Origin: an uncultured Lachnospiraceae bacterium
Lineage (GTDB): Bacteria; Bacillota; Clostridia; Lachnospirales; Lachnospiraceae
NCBI GenBank assembly: GCA_902767235.1
Contig: CACXGR010000221.1
Location: 1-12,071 of the forward strand
Length of the DNA stretch: 12,071 nucleotides
Direction: 5' to 3'
Each line of letters opens with the position of its first letter. The stretch's first letter is position 1. Made by a program: the position numbers and the translations under genes. Shown here in pieces: positions 1-6,111 of this stretch. The notes under the pieces were generated by a model. That model worked only from the letters and a program-made list of their open reading frames with translations, was not told the DNA's origin and made no database searches.

Positions 1-13
1 TGATCTCGAAGTT

Positions 14-19
14 CTCCTT
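14..19 (-). promoter_or_regulatory. Possible Shine-Dalgarno site for a gene starting at the left edge
   Basis: A strong AAGGAG occurs on the minus strand at 19-14 with no start codon in the remaining 13 nt. If base 1 is the A of an ATG, the spacing would be 12 nt, the same as that seen for the Stealth gene and close to that of the flippase. The rest of 1-89 holds no recognisable gene. Confidence 0.25.
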
Positions 20-58
20 TCTCACCCAAGCGGGCAAATGCCACAAAATGATGTATAG

Positions 59-107
59 AAACAGCTGATGGTTCCTGTAGATATAATTCCTATCTCTTCA
101 GCTGTTT
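59..107. terminator. Long inverted repeat over the flippase stop codon, probable (perhaps bidirectional) terminator
   Basis: A perfect 10-bp inverted repeat, AAACAGCTGA at 59-68 with TCAGCTGTTT at 98-107, brackets a 29-nt loop that contains the flippase TAG and a smaller AGATA/TATCT pairing. Reading leftward the stem is followed by CTATACATCATTTTG, a poor U-tract. Reading rightward it runs into six T (105-110), so the better terminator signal is for plus-strand transcription entering from the left. Which direction matters depends on the gene beyond the window. Confidence 0.45.
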
Positions 108-1508
108 TTTCAAAAACGCCGAACCTTTTATGAACACCGCACTGATAAAGCCCTTGTTCAGGTACCAGAACATCACTGTTCCAAACACAATGTTTACTAT
201 GTTCAAGATCATCTTCTGTTGAAAGCACAGTGTGCACTCTATCGTAAGCACTGTAAGGACAAAAACCATTTGCCGGTAATCGTACTTGATCCTGACGATC
301 TTTCGAACGTCAAACATGCGGAACAGCAGCAAAAACAGATAGCTGATCAGCGTGGATCCGGAGGCGGCGTAGAGCCCGATCCATTTGATCGTGGCGAGGT
401 CGATCACCAAATTGCTGATGGCTGCGCAGGCAGTTGTAACGCCCACGCTCTTTGTATCCTTGTATGCGACATAGATGCCGCCGAGGAAGGTGCACATACT
501 AAAGAAGAACATTCCCAGAAATAGAATCGGCATCTGGAAATAAGCCTCCCCGTAATCTCCGCGGATCAGGAGCGCGAACAGAAGCGGCGTAACACAGATG
601 AGAAGCCCCAAAAATCCCGCCATAATGTTGAACATCGTCTTAAACATCAGCGTATAATATGCTTCTGCGTCATCGTCCTTGGATACTATACTGGCGTTTT
701 CCTGCCACGCCATCGTGAATGTATTCTGAGCCAGTGTCAAAAGAGACGGGATCTTATTTGCGACAGAGTAGACCGCGTTCGCCGAGACGCCCATGAACAG
801 AGTGACGACAAATCGATCTGAGACACGCATTACCCAGGCGGACATACTGTTGGGTACCATCGGCCATGAGTATTTGAGCATATCCTTCAACAGCTCTTTA
901 TTGAAGCAAGTCAGATCAAAATACCTGTATATCCCCGCTTTCAGGAACAGATACAGCATGGACAGGATGGACGACATCATCAGGGAAAAGACCGTACCAC
1001 GCAGTCCTGTTCTGAGCCAATAGACACAGATCACGGCAAAAACCATTTTGCCCAGTGCCGAGATAATGGCGCTGACGGCGTAGTCCATGTTGTAGCTCAG
1101 TCCTCTGCACACCTGTCTTGTGGCATTGACAACGATATCTGCCAGAAAATAGAGACATATCAGGATTCTGACCACCGGATCCTGTCTGTACAGACAGAAA
1201 TAGAGAATGACCAGTGAGATCAGCGAAGTGGGTGCAATAAACACAAAGATGTTCGTCACTATCTCCTTTATCTTGCGCAGATCGCCCCTGACATCGATCA
1301 GGAAGCGGAAAGCCGCCGCCTGGATCTGCAGCGTCGCTGCCGGCAGAAGGAGAGATACCAGGACCGTAATGAGATCATATACCCCGTAGTCCTCCTGTGT
1401 CAGACATCCGGTCAGGATCGGCAATGTAATAAAGGAAGCCAGTTTGGGCAGGAAAGTCCCGATTGACAATATGAGTGTATTTTTGGCTAATTTTCCTTCC
1501 CGGCTCAT
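90..1508 (-). CDS. Wzx-type polysaccharide flippase (MATE/MVF-like exporter)
   Basis: This is a 472-residue, very hydrophobic protein with about 12-14 predicted membrane segments, the usual size and shape of Wzx/RfbX flippases (PF01943/PF13440 type). Such proteins move undecaprenyl-diphosphate-linked oligosaccharide across the cytoplasmic membrane. The N-terminus (KNTLILSIGTFLPKLASFIT) is the typical first amphipathic/TM region, followed by LTQEDYGVYDL, which is characteristic of the family. I chose the ATG at 1508 rather than the upstream ATG at 1613. The 1508 start overlaps the TGA of the pyruvyl transferase as ATGA, and the extra 35 residues from 1613 are polar and simply antisense-like to the upstream gene's 3' end. 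A GGGAGG-like Shine-Dalgarno lies about 12-13 nt upstream, inside the preceding gene. The overlap implies translational coupling. The substrate cannot be read from the sequence; the context suggests a pyruvylated, phosphate-containing repeat. Confidence 0.9.
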   Translation of the reverse strand: MSREGKLAKNTLILSIGTFLPKLASFITLPILTGCLTQEDYGVYDLITVLVSLLLPAATLQIQAAAFRFLIDVRGDLRKIKEIVTNIFVFIAPTSLISLVILYFCLYRQDPVVRILICLYFLADIVVNATRQVCRGLSYNMDYAVSAIISALGKMVFAVICVYWLRTGLRGTVFSLMMSSILSMLYLFLKAGIYRYFDLTCFNKELLKDMLKYSWPMVPNSMSAWVMRVSDRFVVTLFMGVSANAVYSVANKIPSLLTLAQNTFTMAWQENASIVSKDDDAEAYYTLMFKTMFNIMAGFLGLLICVTPLLFALLIRGDYGEAYFQMPILFLGMFFFSMCTFLGGIYVAYKDTKSVGVTTACAAISNLVIDLATIKWIGLYAASGSTLISYLFLLLFRMFDVRKIVRIKYDYRQMVFVLTVLTIECTLCFQQKMILNIVNIVFGTVMFWYLNKGFISAVFIKGSAFLKKQLKR

Positions 1509-2608
1509 CTCTGAGTTTGTTCCTCCCTGTCGGCTGCCCGCTGCGCGATCATTCGGATATAGGCCAGCGAACGGTCTCTCATGCTGCCGAGCTTCCTGTC
1601 GGGTTCCTCCCACTGATCCCTAAAAGCATAGTCCGCCTCACTGTTTTGAAGTATGCAGTCTTCGAGCCCGCAGTTCACAAGGAGGTCCCTGCTCCTGACA
1701 TTAAATTTTCTCTTCGACTCCAGCTCCACTTTGAAGCGGCGGTGAAAAATGACGGAAAAAGCCGTTCCGTGGAAGGAATTGGTCAGCACATACTCCGCCC
1801 CGGCAAACCATCCCACAAATTCCTCCGGAGATGCATAGCGGATGCGCGTAAGGTCACGGTTGGTCTTGTATTGGTTATTGAGATAGAGGATCCTGCACCC
1901 GGTCTTCGCTGACAGTTCTCTCGCAAACGGAAGGAGATGCAGATCTCCGCTCACTGTATAGAGCAAAATATAAGGTTCCTTCACTTCAGGTATATGTCCG
2001 AAGGTTCTCCACTGCGCGTCCGTAAGAAGCAGTGTGGGGTCGAGATCTGTCCTCGCTTCGAGCCCAGCCGCCCGGAGCATGTCCACTCCGCTGCTCTCCC
2101 TGAGGGAAATGGACCGGATCCCACTCAGATGCCTTAAGTAAGTCTCCTCTTTTCCCTGCGGAAAGGTATCAAAGCCGAAACTGCACGCGTAGGAATAGCG
2201 CTGCTCTTCCCGCGCAAAATCCATCATATAGGTGCTGTCCATCCCCGAGAGTCGATCGTTCCACACCTGATCGGACCCGGCGACAAAGAGTGAATACCGC
2301 TCCGCTGTTTGAGGACTGATCTTCCCTGTTACAGGTTCTGAGAGCACCAGCTTTCTCTTGCGGTATGCCGCAAAGACCCGGTCCTTTTTGATCTTGACCG
2401 GAGAATGCAGGAGCGTCTGAATGACATGTCTGCCGTTTTTGAGTCTTCCGAAGGGTCTGTGGTCCTCCTCTACTGCCGGGCAGCGGTAGTCAATGATCTC
2501 AGCCTCCGCGCCGAACCGTCCGATCGTATTCTGCAGTGCATACGCCTGCAAAACAGCTCCGTAATTGGAAGCTCTGTGAAAAGTTAGGATTCCTATTGGT
2601 TTATGCAT
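1505..2608 (-). CDS. Polysaccharide pyruvyl transferase family protein (stand-alone)
   Basis: This 367-residue protein belongs to the PF04230 family, whose characterised members transfer pyruvate from phosphoenolpyruvate to sugars as a ketal; some homologues may do other chemistry. Family landmarks are clear: NYGAVLQAYAL at residues 15-25, GSDQVWN at 111-117, DPTLLL at 190-195 and the diagnostic NSFHG at 277-281. Length is normal for a single-domain member, and no transmembrane segment is seen, so it is probably cytoplasmic. The ATG at 2608 has an AGAGG-type site upstream and begins 9 nt after the polymerase stop. The 3' end overlaps the flippase by 4 nt (ATGA). A second copy of the family forms the N-terminus of the gene at 7236-9617, but the two are clearly diverged, so they probably act on different sugars or positions. 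Function as a transferase is likely; the acceptor is unknown. Confidence 0.9.
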   Translation of the reverse strand: MHKPIGILTFHRASNYGAVLQAYALQNTIGRFGAEAEIIDYRCPAVEEDHRPFGRLKNGRHVIQTLLHSPVKIKKDRVFAAYRKRKLVLSEPVTGKISPQTAERYSLFVAGSDQVWNDRLSGMDSTYMMDFAREEQRYSYACSFGFDTFPQGKEETYLRHLSGIRSISLRESSGVDMLRAAGLEARTDLDPTLLLTDAQWRTFGHIPEVKEPYILLYTVSGDLHLLPFARELSAKTGCRILYLNNQYKTNRDLTRIRYASPEEFVGWFAGAEYVLTNSFHGTAFSVIFHRRFKVELESKRKFNVRSRDLLVNCGLEDCILQNSEADYAFRDQWEEPDRKLGSMRDRSLAYIRMIAQRAADREEQTQR

Positions 2609-2617
2609 AACAGCCTC

Positions 2618-3916
2618 TTATATCTCCGTGGACTCCGCGCCGAATTTTTCCTGCTCTGTGCAGGCCTCCTCCGGATCCCGCGGCCCCGGGCTCACCGAAA
2701 GCAGATACCAGATTGCAAAATAGAGCATCAGCGTATGATATCTGTACATATAATAGTCAAAAGTTGCGGCGAGAACATACGGGATCAGGGCATAGATGGC
2801 GATCCTGGCCGCTTTGTTCCTGTAAAAGCTTTTCCCCTGCTGATCGATCTGTCCCTGCAGAAATTCCACTGCCAAAATAAACAGAAAAACTGCCAGAAGA
2901 CCCCCACAGTACAGATACTCGATCAGTATATTGTGTGTATGGCTGCGCGTGATCCGGCTCACCATTACAGTCTCATAGTTCCATCCGTTACCCAAAAGCG
3001 GTTTCTTCAGTATGTACTCCCCTACGCTTGCCCAGATCTCCAGCCTGGCGTTGATACTTTGCCCCTTCTGAAAAACCTCCAAAAGAAAGTCCGTATATTT
3101 ACTCAAACCGGCAAAGAGAGCCAGGAAGGACTCCCCGATCAACGCGACGATCCAGATCAGCCTCAAATTCAACAACTTCTTGGTCAAATGGATCGTATAT
3201 GCGGCAGGCAGCTGGTCCAAAAGCAGAAATGCACAGAAGGCCAGGCATCCCAATAAGGCCGCCAGTGTCCACTGCACAAAGAAACAGTACAGTGTAAACG
3301 CCAGAAAAGCGTATGCAGCCTTGACCATCCGTCGGTTAAACTGATAGGCATATATAAAGAGCATGACGATCATCGGATACACGACAAAAAAAGCGGCGTT
3401 CGCGTGTCCGAGGAAGAACCAGTTATCCGAATAGGACCTTCCCAATGAAACACTGATGCCCTTCCGCATTCCGCCGCTGTCCTGGTAGAGCAGGATGGTC
3501 ACTAGATGGATCCCGCACATCAGAACTCCTGCCGCCGTATATCCCTTAAAGAACTGCTCCGGATTGAGGTTCAGGCCCAGGCGCGCAAACGCGCTGAATC
3601 CGACCAGCATGATCGCGTAGATGAGGCCTCCCCGGAAATCGGATATTTCCTTGTTCAGGAAAGATGCCAAAACGAGGCAATATATATGCGCACCGACCAG
3701 CACCAGCACGCCTATGTCCGATCTTTTCAGACCGTGATCCCTGTACCAGAGACCATACAGCGCCACACAAGACAGACTGACCAGAAGCAGTCCCCAGTTC
3801 CAGGCCCTCGCCAGCGAATCCCCCAGCACATATCTTCCGGGCTGAAAATACAGCAGTGCCGCCAAAAAGTACAATAAGGCATATTTATTTGTCTTAACGA
3901 TCCTTATTATTTTCAA
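2618..3916 (-). CDS. O-antigen ligase / Wzy-type polysaccharide polymerase
   Basis: This is a 432-residue polytopic membrane protein with about ten to twelve hydrophobic segments. It resembles the Wzy_C/WaaL family (PF04932), which joins lipid-linked oligosaccharides or transfers chains to an acceptor outside the membrane. Supporting motifs sit in the expected order in the second half: RLEIW at 291-295, PLLGNGW at 306-312 and SHTHNILIEYLYCGGL at 325-340, the periplasmic/extracellular loop region with the conserved H-x-HN. GHANAAFF at 170-177 matches another conserved family segment. The start appears to be TTG at 3916. No in-frame ATG occurs before about residue 100, and the frame closes upstream at the TAG that also ends the Stealth gene. 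A weak AAGGA lies about 10 nt upstream. It sits 51 nt after the Stealth gene and 9 nt before the pyruvyl transferase, so co-transcription is likely. Polymerase and ligase cannot be told apart from sequence alone. Confidence 0.85.
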   Translation of the reverse strand: MKIIRIVKTNKYALLYFLAALLYFQPGRYVLGDSLARAWNWGLLLVSLSCVALYGLWYRDHGLKRSDIGVLVLVGAHIYCLVLASFLNKEISDFRGGLIYAIMLVGFSAFARLGLNLNPEQFFKGYTAAGVLMCGIHLVTILLYQDSGGMRKGISVSLGRSYSDNWFFLGHANAAFFVVYPMIVMLFIYAYQFNRRMVKAAYAFLAFTLYCFFVQWTLAALLGCLAFCAFLLLDQLPAAYTIHLTKKLLNLRLIWIVALIGESFLALFAGLSKYTDFLLEVFQKGQSINARLEIWASVGEYILKKPLLGNGWNYETVMVSRITRSHTHNILIEYLYCGGLLAVFLFILAVEFLQGQIDQQGKSFYRNKAARIAIYALIPYVLAATFDYYMYRYHTLMLYFAIWYLLSVSPGPRDPEEACTEQEKFGAESTEI

Positions 3917-3967
3917 TTTCCGGTTTTCCTTCTCTGTTCGTATATCGAGCAGATCCCTTGCCCGGTC

Positions 3968-5014
3968 CTATTTTTCAAAGGAACACTTTTCTGGGAGCAA
4001 CTTATTGAAGGCTCTCTCGATCTGTTCCCTGGCCCACAAAAAATCGTCATGGGTCTTCAGCGCGTCCGCATCGTTGAGGCAGAGCAGGCTGTATTTGCCC
4101 GACGTGACATAACCGCACAGCTTGCGGACAAATTCCCTGTCGGACTTGATCGTATAACAGGCCCCGATATTCCCGATCTTCTCTGGCACAAAATTGCCGC
4201 TTGCGAGCTGCCAGTAGCGGAATACGAATTGGCTCACATCTCTCACATCCCGGAAGCGGTGCCGGCAGGTCTCATCGAGCCTCGCGCCTTCAAGCTTCCA
4301 GACCGTATCCATCGTGCTCTTGAGGATCGGCACCGGAAGATGTTCATTTCCGAATCCGGGGAACATGTTATATTTGCTGCAGAAAAGATTCTCAAACACG
4401 TTGGCCGCACCGTTTCTGGCTAGAGAAAACCACTTGGCCCTGTCTTTTTTGAGTACTTCCTGCATATCAAAGTGCTCGTTGATCACTTCCGTCGTATTGA
4501 GATAGATATGCGGCATCATAGCGCCCATCTTGCCTGCGCGGATCGCATGAAGCCTGGCCTGATGGACCGGCTTTCCGTCCCTGTAGAACAGCTCTCTGGA
4601 GACCGGTCTGCAAATAAAGGTGTCGTCATTAAAATATACAAAATGCTCGGATAATTCACCGATCCGGTTGAGGTTGAGTTCGATCGTATGGGAACTGAAA
4701 GTAGGAAGATATTCCTCCGGAATATAATCTGCGTGCTTGATGTGCACCAGCTTGTCCGCCTTGAGATTGAGCCACTCCGGCACATGGCCGCAGGTCACAA
4801 AATAGATCTTATTGACCCAGGGAGCAAATTTTTCCACGCCTCTGAACCAGTATTTGAGTGTGTCCCAATCCCTGTACCGGGCGTCCCTGTTGTCCACCAT
4901 ATAGTCCGTCCTGCCGGAGTAGCTGTTTTTGAGCTTTTTCCACTCCGGGTCGCTGTCATCCACCCATAAAAGGACAAAGTCGATCGGGTATTCAGATTGA
5001 GCCGGCTTAGTCAT
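3968..5014 (-). CDS. Stealth-family sugar-1-phosphate transferase
   Basis: This 348-residue protein carries the conserved blocks of Stealth proteins, hexose-1-phosphate transferases of capsule loci (for example the meningococcal serogroup A and X enzymes) related to GlcNAc-1-phosphotransferase. Block CR1 is IDFVLLWVDDSDPEW (residues 11-25). CR2 spans about 47-150 and includes YRDWDTLKYWFRGVEKFAPW, a PTFSSHTIELNLNRI segment and the acidic FVYFNDDTFI. CR3 is around 224-270 (EHLPVPILKSTMDTVWK to FRDVRDVSQFVFRYW). A short CR4-like CLNDAD follows at about 312. No signal peptide is seen, so it should act in the cytoplasm, forming a sugar-1-phosphate (phosphodiester) link in the repeat. I prefer ATG 5014 over ATG 5074: GGAGG lies 12 nt upstream of 5014, the region before 5074 has no site, and CR1 begins ten residues after 5014. 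A 181-nt gap with a hairpin precedes it. Confidence 0.9.
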   Translation of the reverse strand: MTKPAQSEYPIDFVLLWVDDSDPEWKKLKNSYSGRTDYMVDNRDARYRDWDTLKYWFRGVEKFAPWVNKIYFVTCGHVPEWLNLKADKLVHIKHADYIPEEYLPTFSSHTIELNLNRIGELSEHFVYFNDDTFICRPVSRELFYRDGKPVHQARLHAIRAGKMGAMMPHIYLNTTEVINEHFDMQEVLKKDRAKWFSLARNGAANVFENLFCSKYNMFPGFGNEHLPVPILKSTMDTVWKLEGARLDETCRHRFRDVRDVSQFVFRYWQLASGNFVPEKIGNIGACYTIKSDREFVRKLCGYVTSGKYSLLCLNDADALKTHDDFLWAREQIERAFNKLLPEKCSFEK

Positions 5015-5092
5015 ATCGATTAATTTCCTCCAGATATGTGTGCGGATCTGTGCCGCCATATATCGCAATGTCAAAAAACAGAATTACATAAA

Positions 5093-5124
5093 GAGAAAAG
5101 CGGATTTTTGCTCCGCTCTTTCTC
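5093..5124 (-). terminator. Bulged hairpin upstream of the Stealth gene (possible attenuator)
   Basis: Within the 181-nt gap 5015-5195 there is a hairpin of two 6-bp arms separated by one bulged base. Positions 5093-5104 pair with 5112-5124 around a 7-nt loop, with a C bulge at 5118. On the minus strand it is followed by TTTATGTAATTC and then a run of six T at about 5078-5073, so the U-tract directly after the stem is weak. It may be a partial terminator, an attenuator or an mRNA-stabilising stem. A TTGACA hexamer lies just downstream (5069-5074), but no good -10 follows at 16-18 nt. The rest of the gap shows no gene. Confidence 0.4.
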
Positions 5125-5195
5125 AAATAACTGCATTCACTTTGTTTCTAAGATCAATCCGTCTTCCGTTTCTGAAAAGTTTCGCAGCCGGTCCG

Positions 5196-5930
5196 TCACG
5201 CATTTTCCTTCAGAATGGAGCGCAGCGTGGCAAACATGACAGCTACATTAAACAGGAGATAAAACACCGTGTAAAGATCAAGCCAATTGAAGAGTATGGC
5301 CAAAAGAAACAGTACCAGTGCCCCTCCCGCGCAGGACTTGAGGTTCAGCGCGATGACCTTTACAAGGCCGTATTCCTTCTTCTCGCTCACTCCACGGACC
5401 TGTCCCTTGTCCATCAGCGTAGTGACCGTCTTATGCATGACAAGGCGGGGATACATGTTCATCACAGCCGTCACGCCTCCCAGGATCACGAGGATCTCCG
5501 ATGTGATCAGACCTGCCCTTACAAGAGGACCTGTGCTGTGCGCAGCCATGATCCCTGCTGAAAAGAATACAAAGGACGCCTCCAGATACCCCGACATCGC
5601 ATCATATACGCTTCCGAGCCTGGAGAGCTGATGCTTGTATCTGGCGACATTGCCGTCCACACTGTCCAGAATATCCCAAATAAAGAACATCAGCCAGCTC
5701 ACCAGCATTGCGCTCTTGGTATAAGCGAACCACGAGAGAACAAATCCGATCATTACTGGTATGATGGATATCAGAGATATCATATTGGGGCTGATGTTCG
5801 TATACATAAACGGAACAGAAGCGACGTAAGAGATGGGTCTGATCACGTAAAACGCAAACAGATCCGACTGTGCGGAGGCCTTCTTGTCCGTCGTCATCGA
5901 TTTTTCCGCTATATCCTTAACTGTAATCAT
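5196..5930 (-). CDS. CDP-alcohol phosphotransferase (class I, atypical signature)
   Basis: This is a 244-residue membrane protein with about six hydrophobic segments, fitting PF01066. These enzymes swap CMP on a CDP-alcohol for another hydroxyl acceptor and so make a phosphodiester; in glycan loci the acceptor may be a sugar or lipid. The signature D-x2-DG-x2-AR-x8-G-x3-D-x3-D is visible as D89, D92, G93, A96, R97, G106 and D110, but the final Asp is replaced by Gly114 (codon 5589-5591). The family's catalytic-base candidate is therefore missing. The N-terminal RPISYVASVPFMYTNISPN leading into the first helices is typical of the family. The ATG at 5930 has only a weak purine-rich site (AAAGAAAGAG) upstream. 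A near-consensus promoter lies 36 nt farther upstream, and the gene is flanked by two 181-nt gaps, unlike its tightly packed neighbours. The alcohol donor is not known. Confidence 0.88.
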   Translation of the reverse strand: MITVKDIAEKSMTTDKKASAQSDLFAFYVIRPISYVASVPFMYTNISPNMISLISIIPVMIGFVLSWFAYTKSAMLVSWLMFFIWDILDSVDGNVARYKHQLSRLGSVYDAMSGYLEASFVFFSAGIMAAHSTGPLVRAGLITSEILVILGGVTAVMNMYPRLVMHKTVTTLMDKGQVRGVSEKKEYGLVKVIALNLKSCAGGALVLFLLAILFNWLDLYTVFYLLFNVAVMFATLRSILKENA

Positions 5931-5965
5931 AAATTGCTCTTTCTTTTCATTTCAGTCTACTATTC

Positions 5966-5994
5966 TTTATATACTAATCTGCAAATCGTGTCAA
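5966..5994 (-). promoter_or_regulatory. Sigma-A-type promoter for the CDP-alcohol phosphotransferase and downstream genes
   Basis: Minus-strand TTGACA (5994-5989), a 17-nt spacer and TATAAA (5971-5966) match the housekeeping consensus at 6/6 and 5/6. Transcription would start near 5959, about 29 nt before the ATG at 5930. It lies directly downstream of two hairpins, so it probably opens a new transcription unit running through the Stealth, polymerase, pyruvyl transferase and flippase genes. Confidence 0.75.
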
Positions 5995-6006
5995 GAATGA
6001 ATGCCC

Positions 6007-6022
6007 TGCGCAAAAGTGCGCA
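6007..6022 (-). other. Small perfect hairpin between terminator-like stem and promoter
   Basis: TGCGCA is repeated in inverted form around a 4-nt loop (6007-6012 and 6017-6022). It sits 6 nt after the larger hairpin and 12 nt before the -35 element. TGCGCA is itself palindromic, so it could be an operator-like site or part of a two-stem terminator. No function is shown by the sequence. Confidence 0.4.
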
Positions 6023-6028
6023 TAAAGA

Positions 6029-6060
6029 GCTTCTGTCACTGCTGCTGCAATGACAGAAGC
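6029..6060 (-). terminator. Hairpin after the dehydrogenase fusion gene, probable terminator
   Basis: A perfect 10-bp inverted repeat, GCTTCTGTCA and its complement (6029-6038 with 6051-6060), encloses a 12-nt loop rich in GCA. It lies about 50 nt after the stop codon at 6112. On the minus strand the stem is followed by TCTTTATG, only a short U-rich tail, so termination may be partial. Its position just before a strong promoter supports a boundary between two transcription units. Confidence 0.6.
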
Positions 6061-6111
6061 GGGATTCTCTCGGATGCGATATGTTCATTCTCTGTTCAGG
6101 GCGATCTCCGG

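Noticed and set aside
2..58. Plus-strand frame ending at TAG 56-58 just before the inverted repeat
   Set aside because: It could be the tail of a convergent gene ending before the terminator. Only 18 codons are visible, another plus frame is also open to 68, and neither tail is recognisable, so it is not called as a gene.
22..237. Minus-strand 71-codon frame overlapping the flippase 3' end
   Set aside because: It mostly overlaps the flippase in another frame, lacks a ribosome site and shows no known motif.
1475..1912. Plus-strand open frame of 145 codons antisense to the pyruvyl transferase
   Set aside because: It is entirely opposite a gene with clear family motifs and has no domain signal of its own.
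2603..3256. Plus-strand open frame of 217 codons antisense to the polymerase
   Set aside because: It is Gln- and His-rich translation opposite a membrane protein gene, as expected from reverse-complement bias. No motif supports it.
5040..5074. Upstream ATG (5074) as the start of the Stealth gene, adding 20 residues
   Set aside because: No Shine-Dalgarno precedes it, and the added residues are not part of the conserved N-terminus. ATG 5014 has GGAGG upstream.
5069..5074. TTGACA upstream of the Stealth gene as a promoter
   Set aside because: The hexamer is perfect, but the sequence 16-18 nt downstream (around ACAGAT) is a poor -10, so I did not list it as a promoter.
6029..6060. Hairpin considered as a small RNA or attachment site
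   Set aside because: There is no promoter for an independent RNA and no second copy of the sequence nearby. Its place after a stop codon and before a promoter fits a terminator better.
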